Assembly: GCA_964617955.1 (NCBI GenBank)
Contig: CAZTXB010000005.1
Span: forward strand, 62,001 to 126,000
Direction: 5' to 3'
Source of the DNA: JABWCE01 sp964617955
Lineage (GTDB): Bacteria; Bacteroidota; Bacteroidia; NS11-12g; UBA9320
DNA length: 64,000 nt
Positions 1 through 8,098 of this stretch are shown one piece after another. The notes beneath the pieces are model-generated. The model was not told where the DNA came from. It saw only the letters and a program-made list of their open reading frames with translations, and did not search any database. Positions within the stretch are counted from its first letter, which is position 1. Each line of letters begins with the position of its first letter. Position numbers and translations under genes: made by a program.

Positions 1-2604
1 GGTGCTTTGTTTAAAATACCTTTTGCCGTTATAAAACCCGTAATTCAACAACATTTGGCCTATTTCGGCTAACTCATAAGCATTGCTAAATAATCCTGCA
101 TGACCTGAGACTCCGCCCAATAACGCTGCCGACGGATCATGGACATAGCCCTGCAAAACCCCTTTCCTGAAATCGGGATCTTTTTCCGTGGGAACGATCT
201 CTTTTTTTGGAAACTTTTGTAATGGGTTAAAAGTTAGAATGTCTAAACCCATGGGTTCATAAAAGGTTTCATTCATATACTTTTCAAAACTTTTTTCTGT
301 GATCCGCTCTATCATCATCCGCAACATAATCATGCCTAAATCGCTGTATACATAAGAACCTTTGGGGGTCATGGGTGAGGCAGCAATTTGTTTGAGCATG
401 CGTTCCTGATAGTTTTTATTGACATACAAACCCTTGTTTATTTCATAACAAAAGTCCTCTGTTTTTTTATCGGATAGCACACTGTCTCGCAAGGCATCAT
501 TGTTCTTAAAGCTGTTGTAAAAAGGGATAAAATCTTTTAAACCTGCTTCGTGAACCATCACCTGACGTATGGTAATGTATTGCTTATTGCTCCCAGCCAG
601 CTCGGGTAGATAGCTCGACAAGGTGTCGTCGAGGTTAATTTTACGGTTCTCTGTAAGCTTCATAATAGCCAAGGTTGTGGAGGCTATTTTGGTAATAGAA
701 GCCAAATCGTAAAGGTCATCGTTTTCTACTTCTCTCTTCTTGTCGTAAGAATGATGTCCGTATGATTTTTCAAAAATAACCTTGCCCTTTTCTGCGACCA
801 AAACCTGACATCCCGGCGTGGCTTTTAAATCGATGGCTTTTTTTACCATGCTGTCGATTTTTAATAGTTTTTTGTAAGTGGCAGTCACGTAAGTGGCTGG
901 TTGTAGTATATCCGATTTGGACTGTGCAAGTCCTGAAAAAAGAGGATACTCCTTACCTACCGAAACGCTCAGCTTAGCATCGGTTTTTTGAATACCCCAA
1001 ATCGAATTGGCCGCTGCCTGATAATAGGGTTCATCATCACCAAAGGCATACACCGTGGTTTTTAAATCGGGAAAATTGCGCATGGAGTAGGGATTGCCAA
1101 AACATACCACGGTGATATTGGTGCGGTCTTTGAGTTGAGAAACCAAACTGCACAAGTCTGAGGTGATGCCGTAATTGTCCTTGGGGTATTTGTTGATTTG
1201 GTGAATAGCAACCACCACCATGTCATAAATTTCAAGTTTACCCACCATATTGGTGCAATATTCAACACCAAACGACTTATCCACTGTAAAAATATCGCAG
1301 GCCCCCAATTCCTTCATCCTTCTTTCAAACCCTGTGACACCTGGTCCGCCAAGGGCGATAACGGCCATTTTTTTGTATGGTTTTTTGTAAAGCGGCAAGG
1401 CGTCCTGATCATCTTTGGCAATGCAAATTGAACTGTATATCAGCTTATTGTATAAGAGTAATGCATCGGTATTGTTTAAGTCTTTAACCAGATTGGGATA
1501 GTATTGGAATTCCTGCAACTCGAGATTTACAAAGGCTTTGGCCTGTAAAACTTTTCTCACCTTTGCATCCAGTTCTTCCAATGCAAATCTTCCATCTAAA
1601 ACTGCTGCCTTGATGGTGTCAATCGCTCTTGGAACATTGGCCGGGCAGAGCAAAATGTCGTTGCCTGCCATAAGGGCTTTCAACTCCAATATGCCCTGCG
1701 CAAAATACTTCGCAACTCCTTGCATATCGAGGGCATCGGTAATGGCTAAGCCTTTAAATTTTAATTCTTTTTTTAATAAGCCGTTTATGGCCAGTGGCGA
1801 TAAGGAAATGGCAAGATTTGGAGTGGTATCGATAGCGGGCATGTAAACGTGAGCAGTCATGATGCTCATCACCCCTTTTTCAATAGCGTACTTAAAAGGT
1901 TTTAGCTCCATTGAATCCAGCCTTCTTCTGCTAAATTCGATTACCGGAAGGTCTTTATGCGAATCGGTTTTGGTATCTCCATGACCGGGAAAATGCTTGG
2001 CACATGCAATAATTCCTTCGTCCTGCATACCTTTGGCATACATCCATCCCTTCCTCGCCACATTCATTGGGTCTTCGCCAAATGATCGAAAATTAATGAC
2101 GGGATTGTCGGGGTTATTGTTTACATCGATCACAGGTGCAAAATTGATATGGATTCCCATTCTCTTGCATTGCTTTCCGATATCGCGACCCATTTTATAG
2201 ATCAAATTATCGTCCTGTATTCCCCCCAAACCAATTTGATAAGGGTATTGAATGGTATTGTCCAACCTCATAGACACTCCCCACTCTCCATCGATTCCCA
2301 CCAGCATTGGAATCTTAGATTTTGCCTGATATTTTTGGGTTAAAAGAAACGCATTTTGGGCATCGGTTTTGAAAAGGATGATTCCGCCAACCTTATATTT
2401 GGCCACCAAAGTGTCTACAAAATCAAGATGATTTCTGCCTTTTGAAGGTCTGACTTCTACCATCATAAGCTGGGCTATTTTCTCCTCTAGGCTCATGGCC
2501 GCAAGGGTTTCATTTACCCACGTATCTTTCCCGTTTCCTTGCAGCGATTGCTGCTCGAACAATGCATAAATTCCAATGAGTAGTAATACTAAACCCCAGC
2601 GCAT
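1..2604 (-). CDS. Glycoside hydrolase family 3 / serine hydrolase fusion, 3' end cut by window
   Basis: This gene reads leftward from ATG at 2604 and runs off the left edge, so 868 codons are visible and the C-terminus is missing. A hydrophobic N-terminus (MRWGLVLLLLIGIYALF) suggests export or lipid-side anchoring. Residues about 25-370 are a GH3 N-terminal barrel of the NagZ type, with the KHFPGHGDT motif followed by a histidine-rich loop and ITDALDM, whose Asp is the expected nucleophile. A GH3 C-terminal-like region follows. From about residue 590 there is a beta-lactamase/PBP-like serine hydrolase with SITK (SxxK), YSD in the YxN position and HAGLF near the cut. Such fusions are known in Bacteroidota and fit trimming of peptidoglycan, with the GH3 half removing N-acetylglucosamine and the other half acting on a peptide or ester bond. 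Substrates are inferred. Confidence 0.88.
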   Translation of the reverse strand, partial: MRWGLVLLLIGIYALFEQQSLQGNGKDTWVNETLAAMSLEEKIAQLMMVEVRPSKGRNHLDFVDTLVAKYKVGGIILFKTDAQNAFLLTQKYQAKSKIPMLVGIDGEWGVSMRLDNTIQYPYQIGLGGIQDDNLIYKMGRDIGKQCKRMGIHINFAPVIDVNNNPDNPVINFRSFGEDPMNVARKGWMYAKGMQDEGIIACAKHFPGHGDTKTDSHKDLPVIEFSRRRLDSMELKPFKYAIEKGVMSIMTAHVYMPAIDTTPNLAISLSPLAINGLLKKELKFKGLAITDALDMQGVAKYFAQGILELKALMAGNDILLCPANVPRAIDTIKAAVLDGRFALEELDAKVRKVLQAKAFVNLELQEFQYYPNLVKDLNNTDALLLYNKLIYSSICIAKDDQDALPLYKKPYKKMAVIALGGPGVTGFERRMKELGACDIFTVDKSFGVEYCTNMVGKLEIYDMVVVAIHQINKYPKDNYGITSDLCSLVSQLKDRTNITVVCFGNPYSMRNFPDLKTTVYAFGDDEPYYQAAANSIWGIQKTDAKLSVSVGKEYPLFSGLAQSKSDILQPATYVTATYKKLLKIDSMVKKAIDLKATPGCQVLVAEKGKVIFEKSYGHHSYDKKREVENDDLYDLASITKIASTTLAIMKLTENRKINLDDTLSSYLPELAGSNKQYITIRQVMVHEAGLKDFIPFYNSFKNNDALRDSVLSDKKTEDFCYEINKGLYVNKNYQERMLKQIAASPMTPKGSYVYSDLGMIMLRMMIERITEKSFEKYMNETFYEPMGLDILTFNPLQKFPKKEIVPTEKDPDFRKGVLQGYVHDPSAALLGGVSGHAGLFSNAYELAEIGQMLLNYGFYNGKRYFKQST

Positions 2605-2789
2605 ATCACAAAAACAAAAGCAATTTTAGACCCAAAAGATGACAAGGCATGAATATATTTATCAACGGTGCATCGCACAGCGATAGTATTTCAAATGCAA
2701 TCTATGGATTCGATGTTATTGGGAATTGCAAAGAAAGGGTGTCGGTTTGTCAAAATTTGAAAGTGCGAATCGCCGAAAACTTTTTCTCC

Positions 2790-3257
2790 CTAAAGGCTTT
2801 GTGTGGCTTGTTTTAATGCACTCATATCGGGCATGTGGCTTGCATTTTCAAGAACTTCCATGTATTGGATTACCCCTTCACCATCGATGATAAAAACAGC
2901 CCTTTTAGAAACGCCTTTCATCCAGCCACCGAAGTTTTCATAGAGACAACCATAATCACTTGAGATGGTTTTATTGAAATCAGATAGCAAGTTAAAATTT
3001 AAATGCTGTTCCTCCTTGTATTTTTTTAGTGAATGATGTGAATCTACAGAAATGCCAAAAACTTCCGCATTTACTTTATTAAAAACCGACAGGTCGTCAC
3101 GAACTGAACATAACTCGGCAGTGCAAACGCTCGTAAAAGCAAATGGGAAGAACAATAAAACCACCGGCTTACCTCGAAAGTCGGATAATTTAATTTTTTG
3201 TTTTTCGGTATTTACTGCTTCAAATTCGGGCGCTAAATCGCCAATTTTTAATTCCAT
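2790..3257 (-). CDS. Peroxiredoxin of the AhpE/BCP type
   Basis: A 155-residue thioredoxin-fold peroxidase that should reduce hydrogen peroxide and organic hydroperoxides in the cytoplasm. The active-site stretch PFAFTSVCTAELC contains the PxxxTxxC signature with the peroxidatic Cys at residue 45. A second Cys at residue 50 gives the C-x4-C spacing of atypical 2-Cys BCP enzymes, while the surrounding residues resemble AhpE, so the subclass is uncertain. There is no signal peptide and the length is normal for the family. It is transcribed alone, divergently from feoAB across about 150 bp; a TAnnTTTG box at 3280-3287 on the minus strand lies 22 nt before the start. Confidence 0.92.
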   Translation of the reverse strand: MELKIGDLAPEFEAVNTEKQKIKLSDFRGKPVVLLFFPFAFTSVCTAELCSVRDDLSVFNKVNAEVFGISVDSHHSLKKYKEEQHLNFNLLSDFNKTISSDYGCLYENFGGWMKGVSKRAVFIIDGEGVIQYMEVLENASHMPDMSALKQATQSL

Positions 3258-3279
3258 TTCTGATGTGTTTCTTACTTCG

Positions 3280-3287
3280 CAAAAGTA
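3280..3287 (-). promoter_or_regulatory. Putative -7 box of the peroxiredoxin gene
   Basis: The minus strand reads TACTTTTG, an exact match to the Bacteroidota -7 consensus TAnnTTTG, 22 nt before the ATG. No TTTG -33 element is seen at the usual 19-nt spacing. Confidence 0.45.
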
Positions 3288-3391
3288 ATTTTAAATTTAG
3301 AAGAATAAGGAATGCTTATTTTTTCTGAAACAATTATACCCTTGAAATCGACTGATATTTGTCATTATTTAGAAAAAGACTAAATAAACTT

Positions 3392-3399
3392 TAACTTTG
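3392..3399 (+). promoter_or_regulatory. Putative -7 box of feoAB
   Basis: TAACTTTG matches TAnnTTTG. Only 10 nt separate it from the TTG start of feoA, so the transcript would have almost no leader. A TTTG lies at 3358-3361 but 30 nt away, too far for a standard -33 element. Confidence 0.4.
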
Positions 3400-3409
3400 C
3401 CTCTCAAAC

Positions 3410-3631
3410 TTGAAACTCTCCGATTTAAAAACAGGACAATCCGCTGAAATAATTTCCTTTGAAAAGGATTATCTCAAGCTTAAATTTTACGAAATGGGGT
3501 GCCTGCCAGGCGAAAAAATTTCAGTTGAATTGATCGCTCCTCTCGGCGACCCCATAGCCATAAATATTTCAGGTTATTTATTAAGTCTGAGGCGGCAAGA
3601 TGCCAAAAGCATTAAAGTGAAAATAGATTGA
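3410..3631 (+). CDS. feoA: Ferrous iron transport protein A
   Basis: A 73-residue SH3-like FeoA protein, the small cytosolic partner of the FeoB iron(II) permease. The typical beginning MKLSDLKTGQ, the central YEMGCLPGE turn and the LSLRRQDAKSI ending match the family over its full length. The start codon is TTG; no ATG in frame gives a complete domain. The stop overlaps the TTG start of feoB by 4 bp (TTGA), so the two are translationally coupled. No feoC is present. Confidence 0.93.
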   Translation: MKLSDLKTGQSAEIISFEKDYLKLKFYEMGCLPGEKISVELIAPLGDPIAINISGYLLSLRRQDAKSIKVKID

Positions 3632-5697
3632 AGGTAAATTCTAAACTTAGGAAAGTATATCTGGTGGGTAATCCCAACTGTGGAAAATCTACACTTTTCA
3701 ATATTTTAACCGGATTACAGCAAAAAACCAGCAATATACCCGGAACGACCATCGAAATTAGAAAAAGCATTATTTCAAACAAAAATGCTCTGTCGGTTCA
3801 GCTTTACGATTTGCCCGGAATTTACAGCATCAATCCCGCCACCAAAGATGAGCAAATAGCATGCGAACCCTTGCTCAATCCGGAGCACGCCGAACATCCC
3901 GATCACGTTATTTTAGTTGTAGATGCATCCAGCTTAAAAAGAAGTTTACTGCTTTTTACCCAGGTTTCCGATTTGGGAATTCCTATCACATTGGTGCTGA
4001 ACATGTCGGATACTGCTCAAAAGAAAGGCATTGTGATTAACACTGAGCGCCTTGAAAGGGAACTTGGCGTAAAAACCATTCAAACCTCTGCGCGCAAAGG
4101 CGTGAATCTCGACCAGCTGAAAACATTGGTGTTTGAATCCGGTTTTAAATCCCATTTCAATTGTTATGAAGCGCCTTCTCTAAAGGAGTTTTTTACAGAT
4201 TCAAGCCTTGACCTAAGTAAATACAATAACTACCAGGCCCTGCAGATGGTTTATAAAAATACCGACTTGGTGGGTGCCAGGGCACACCAGAAAATTTTTG
4301 AAGAACAACGCGCCATGGAGGTGATGGTAAGATATAAAGCCATTGATGCCTTGTTGCAACGATGCTTGAGTTATTCCTCTTCACGCAAACAATTTACCAA
4401 AAAAATTGACAAAATTGTAACCCACCCCATACTGGGCTATGTGGTATTTTTAAGTGTGATCTTTGTCATCTTTCAGGCGGTTTTTACTTTTGCCATTTAC
4501 CCAATGGATTGGATAGAGCAAGGTTTTAATTTGGCCGGCTCTCTCATATCCGAGGCCATGCCCAATGGGGTTTGGCAGAGTCTTATGGTTAATGGGATCC
4601 TCGCAGGTTTGTCGGGGGTTATTACCTTTATTCCGCAAATTGTTATTTTGTTTTTCTTTCTCGCTTTGCTTGAAGATTCAGGCTATATGGCCAGGGTAAG
4701 TTTTATTTTGGATAAAATAATGAGAAAATTCGGGATGAACGGTCGCTCGGTGCTGCCTCTCATCAGTGGCGCTGCTTGTGCCATTCCAGCCATTATGAGT
4801 GCGAGAACCATAGAGAACAAACGCGATCGGCTCATTACGATTATGGTCACCCCATTCATCAGTTGCTCTGCGCGTCTGCCTGTTTACATTCTACTCATCA
4901 GTATCATCCCTATCCAGGGAAAACTTTTTGGCATCTTTCATTATCAAGGTTTTTTGCTCATGGCTATGTACCTTTTGGGTGTAATCACCTCCTTAGGCGC
5001 CGGTATCGTTTTGAGCTGGTTTATTAAAAACACCGAATACTCAGGTTTTTTAATGGAACTTCCAAAATATCAGTTGCCAAGACTAAAAAATATTGGCCTC
5101 ACATGCCTCACTAAAGCAAAAAGTTTTGTTTGGGAAGCCGGTAAAATCATTTTTCTGGTATGCCTGGCATTATGGTATTTAACTTCATTTGGTCCGAAAG
5201 AAAAATTCAAACAAATAGAGGAAGAAGTGGCCTATGAGGTAAGGACCAATAAACTAAGTGTTGAAGAAGCTAACCTTAAACTTGCGCTCGAAAAACAACA
5301 ATACTCTTATGCGGGGTATTTCGGTAAATCTATTGAACCGCTTATTAAACCCCTGGGATTTGACTGGCGCATAGGCATTTCATTGATTACCTCCTTTATT
5401 GCCCGCGAGGTGTTTACAGGATCTATGGCTACCATTTATGGGGTTAAGGAAGATGATTTTGTCAATATCAGAAAAAAAATGCAGGCTGAAATTAACCCTG
5501 CAACCGGAAAACCGTTTTTTAGCGTGGCGGTTTGTCTCTCTCTTATGGTTTTTTATGCTTTGGCTATGCAATGCGCCAGCACCATCGCAGTAGTTTACAA
5601 GGAAACTAAAAGTTGGAAATGGCCGGCACTTCAATTTGTTTTAATGAGCATCACCGCATGGTTGGGTAGCTGGGCAGTTTTTGAAATTTTCTCATAA
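3628..5697 (+). CDS. feoB: Ferrous iron transport protein B
   Basis: A 689-residue inner-membrane iron(II) transporter with an N-terminal GTPase domain. The G1 loop GNPNCGKST is at residues 14-22, G3 DLPG at 61-64, G4 NMSD at 125-128, and G5-like SARKG follows. A helical linker leads into the Gate and FeoB C-terminal membrane regions, with gating signatures such as the PLISGAACAIPA segment and the FIAREVF segment. Length is normal. It starts at TTG inside the feoA stop and ends about 100 bp before rpoD. I see no clear Fur-type operator. Confidence 0.96.
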   Translation: MKVNSKLRKVYLVGNPNCGKSTLFNILTGLQQKTSNIPGTTIEIRKSIISNKNALSVQLYDLPGIYSINPATKDEQIACEPLLNPEHAEHPDHVILVVDASSLKRSLLLFTQVSDLGIPITLVLNMSDTAQKKGIVINTERLERELGVKTIQTSARKGVNLDQLKTLVFESGFKSHFNCYEAPSLKEFFTDSSLDLSKYNNYQALQMVYKNTDLVGARAHQKIFEEQRAMEVMVRYKAIDALLQRCLSYSSSRKQFTKKIDKIVTHPILGYVVFLSVIFVIFQAVFTFAIYPMDWIEQGFNLAGSLISEAMPNGVWQSLMVNGILAGLSGVITFIPQIVILFFFLALLEDSGYMARVSFILDKIMRKFGMNGRSVLPLISGAACAIPAIMSARTIENKRDRLITIMVTPFISCSARLPVYILLISIIPIQGKLFGIFHYQGFLLMAMYLLGVITSLGAGIVLSWFIKNTEYSGFLMELPKYQLPRLKNIGLTCLTKAKSFVWEAGKIIFLVCLALWYLTSFGPKEKFKQIEEEVAYEVRTNKLSVEEANLKLALEKQQYSYAGYFGKSIEPLIKPLGFDWRIGISLITSFIAREVFTGSMATIYGVKEDDFVNIRKKMQAEINPATGKPFFSVAVCLSLMVFYALAMQCASTIAVVYKETKSWKWPALQFVLMSITAWLGSWAVFEIFS

Positions 5698-5728
5698 AAA
5701 AACATTCAAAATTTTGATTTAATTGTTA

Positions 5729-5736
5729 TATTTTTG
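5729..5736 (+). promoter_or_regulatory. Putative -7 box of rpoD
   Basis: TATTTTTG matches TAnnTTTG, 69 nt before the rpoD ATG. The nearest upstream TTTG (5713-5716) is only 12 nt away, so the -33 element is not standard. It implies a leader of about 60 nt for the sigma factor mRNA. Confidence 0.4.
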
Positions 5737-5805
5737 CAAGTTCTAAAAATAACAGAATAAAAGTTCTAATACCAACGTCTATATTAAGGAGTTCAAGAGC
5801 ACAAA

Positions 5806-6669
5806 ATGAGGCAATTAAAAATAAGTAAGCAATTTACTAACCGCGAGAATAAATCACTCGACAAGTATTTAAACGAGATTTCTAAAGTTCCAATGATTGA
5901 TGCCCAGGAGGAGGTAGAGCTCGCGCGAAGAATCCGGGAAGGCGATCAAACGGCCCTTGAAAAATTGGTAAATGCCAACCTTCGCTTTGTGGTTTCAGTT
6001 TCAAAACAGTATCAAAATCAAGGCCTTACCTTAGGTGATTTGATTAATGAAGGAAATCTTGGTTTGATTAAAGCAGCCAAGCGATTTGACGAGACCCGTG
6101 GTTTTAAATTTATTTCCTACGCCGTATGGTGGATTCGCCAGTCTATTTTGCAAGCTTTGGCTGATCAGTCCAGAATTGTGCGATTGCCTTTAAATAAAGT
6201 AGGTTCCATTGGAAGAATATCTGCCATGGCAGCCAAACTGGAACAATTGCATGAGCGGGAGCCAACAGCCGAAGAAATTGCTGTGGCCCTCGATGTGCCA
6301 TTAATAGAAGTTGAAAATGCCCTCCGCTCCGCCGGTCGACATCTGTCGATTGACGCCCCGCTTACCGAAGGGGAGGATAATACTCTTCTAGGGGTATTGG
6401 ACAGCAACGATGAGCCCAGACCGGATTCGTCACTTATCAGCGAATCGCTTCAAAAAGAAATCAGCCGGGTCATAAGCACCCTGAGCGATAAGGAACGCGA
6501 TGTGCTGAAATACTATTACGGACTTGACGGCGGCCCCGCACACACGCTTGAAGATATCAGTGAAAAGGTGGGTTTAACCCGCGAAAGGGTTAGACAGATT
6601 AAGGAAAAAGCCTTGAGGAGGTTAAGAAAATCTTCCAAGAGCAAGATTCTCAAATCTTATTTGGGGTAA
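5806..6669 (+). CDS. rpoD: Primary sigma factor, short Bacteroidota form
   Basis: A 287-residue sigma-70 protein that lacks region 1.1, as is typical of the Bacteroidota housekeeping sigma (called sigma-ABfr in Bacteroides). Region 1.2 is at residues about 15-45. Region 2 contains the core-binding stretch LGDLINEGNLGLIKAAKRFD and the promoter-melting stretch ISYAVWWIRQSI. Region 3 follows, and region 4.2 carries the helix-turn-helix with VGLTRERVRQIKEKALRRLR. This is the polymerase subunit expected to read the TAnnTTTG boxes marked elsewhere in the window. It is probably a single-gene transcript; 560 bp without genes follow it. Confidence 0.96.
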   Translation: MRQLKISKQFTNRENKSLDKYLNEISKVPMIDAQEEVELARRIREGDQTALEKLVNANLRFVVSVSKQYQNQGLTLGDLINEGNLGLIKAAKRFDETRGFKFISYAVWWIRQSILQALADQSRIVRLPLNKVGSIGRISAMAAKLEQLHEREPTAEEIAVALDVPLIEVENALRSAGRHLSIDAPLTEGEDNTLLGVLDSNDEPRPDSSLISESLQKEISRVISTLSDKERDVLKYYYGLDGGPAHTLEDISEKVGLTRERVRQIKEKALRRLRKSSKSKILKSYLG

Positions 6670-6751
6670 TTCTTAAACTTTTCTTGGCTTGAATTTAGGG
6701 TAGATGAGACTATCCGGCGTTTGTTTTGCCTTAAAAATTTATAGCTTTTAA

Positions 6752-6813
6752 AACCTCCAAGGTTTTAGCCGATTTATAGCATTGAAAAAATGTTTACCTG
6801 AACCTTGGAGGTT
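6752..6813. repeat. Inverted repeat AACCTCCAAGGTT, 36-nt spacer
   Basis: AACCTCCAAGGTT (6752-6764) and its exact reverse complement (6801-6813) flank 36 nt. The arms could form a 13-bp stem in RNA or DNA about 85 bp after rpoD. There is no T tract directly behind it, so a simple intrinsic terminator is doubtful. It may be a dispersed intergenic repeat. Confidence 0.6.
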
Positions 6814-6975
6814 TGGTGGAACCCTTTGGCTTGAATGGCCAGGTCAGTAAAAAAATCCCTTAAAGGACTAATTTTTATGAGTTCAAGCACTCTTTGTTTT
6901 CAAGAGAAATATCGCTAAGTCGCATTTAAAGACTTAAACCAAAGGTATGGTTTAAAACGTGTGCGAATTATTTTA

Positions 6976-7211
6976 GGGCCTGCTGAAAAACACTTAAAGG
7001 CTTGATATGATGAGGTTCATTAAAAATTTTATTGCTTTTAATGCACGATAAAATTAGTGAACCATGAAAATATCGTGCATCGAATGCCTTCAGAAAGACG
7101 TTAGTTCATTGCACGTCCCTTACTTCGTCGGCTTCGGCTCGAGGTACGGCAAAGTACATCTTCGCCTTGCCTCCTTGTAATGAACGCACACTGAACTTTT
7201 TCAGCAAGCCC
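6976..7211 (+). mobile_element. MITE-like element, copy 1 (236 bp)
   Basis: The ends are GGGCCTGCTGAAAAA and the matching inverted repeat (one mismatch here, CAAGCCC for CAGGCCC). It is flanked by a perfect 7-bp direct repeat TATTTTA (6969-6975 and 7212-7218), as left by transposition. It contains no transposase. Inside are a 9-bp inverted repeat around TGCACGATA and, in the right half, an 82-bp module (7104-7185) bounded by GTTCATT and AATGAAC. Copies 2 and 3 are the same length. It sits between rpoD and the convergent iron-sulfur gene. Confidence 0.85.
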
Positions 7212-7232
7212 TATTTTAATATTGAGTATTTC

Positions 7233-8018
7233 TTAAAGATCCTGCGCCCTGGCTACGAGCTCTGCAATATCCAAAACCTCAACCTCGTCTTCCTTATTGG
7301 CATGTTTTACCCCATCACGCATCATGGTCATGCAAAACGGGCAATTGGAAGCAATAATGGATGCCCCTGTGGACAAAGCTTCTTCACTTCGCTCGACATT
7401 AATTTCTTTATTCCCGGTTTCGGCTTCCTTAAACATTTGCGCTCCTCCTGCGCCACAACACAGGCCATTTTTCCTGCAGCGCTTCATCTCAACCAACTCG
7501 GTGTCTAACGCTTCAAGAACTCTTCTGGGAGCGAGGTATTCCCCATTGGCTCTGCTCAAATAACAGGAATCGTGATAAGTAATCTTTTTTCCATTGAATG
7601 CCCCACCTTCAAATTTTAATTTACCCGAATCTATCAACTCTTGCAACAATTGGGTATGGTGTACAACCTCATAATTTCCCCCCAATTCGGGGTATTCATT
7701 TTTAAGGGTATTAAAGCAATGAGGACAAGCCGTCACTATCTTTTTAATGTTGTAACCATTTAAAACAGCAATGTTGTTTGCTGCCTGCATTTGAAATAAA
7801 AATTCGTTCCCGGCCCTTTTGGCGGGATCTCCGGTGCATGACTCCTCCGACCCTAAAATGCCAAATTCCACCTCGCAGTGCTGTAAGATTTTTGCGAATG
7901 CCTTGGTTATCTTTTGCGCGCGCTCATCAAAACTTCCCGCACATCCCACCCAAAATAAAATCTCAGGTGTTTTTCCTTCGGCGAGCATTTCAGCAGCTGT
8001 TTTAATCTTTTGCATCAT
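7233..8018 (-). CDS. CCG-domain iron-sulfur protein (LutA/GlpC/HdrB-like)
   Basis: A 261-residue cytosolic protein with two cysteine-rich CCG domains, as found in electron-transfer subunits of lactate, glycerol-3-phosphate and heterodisulfide oxidoreductases. The second domain is canonical (HDSCY, then GLCCGAGGAQMF, then CPFC). The first has WVGCAG, then EESCTGD with one Cys in place of the usual CC, then CPHC. CCG domains usually bind a [4Fe-4S] cluster. No ferredoxin, flavin or dehydrogenase partner is adjacent, so the pathway cannot be told. The start could be either of two consecutive Met codons. Confidence 0.82.
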   Translation of the reverse strand: MMQKIKTAAEMLAEGKTPEILFWVGCAGSFDERAQKITKAFAKILQHCEVEFGILGSEESCTGDPAKRAGNEFLFQMQAANNIAVLNGYNIKKIVTACPHCFNTLKNEYPELGGNYEVVHHTQLLQELIDSGKLKFEGGAFNGKKITYHDSCYLSRANGEYLAPRRVLEALDTELVEMKRCRKNGLCCGAGGAQMFKEAETGNKEINVERSEEALSTGASIIASNCPFCMTMMRDGVKHANKEDEVEVLDIAELVARAQDL

Positions 8019-8098
8019 TGTTCAATAAAAGGATACAATATTAGAGATTTAAATTTTTAAGAAAACAAGTTTTAATTTTATAAAAAACTTATAAAAAA

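Noticed and set aside
7167..7508. A plus-strand open frame starting in MITE copy 1
   Set aside because: It runs antisense through the well-supported iron-sulfur gene and has no family features.
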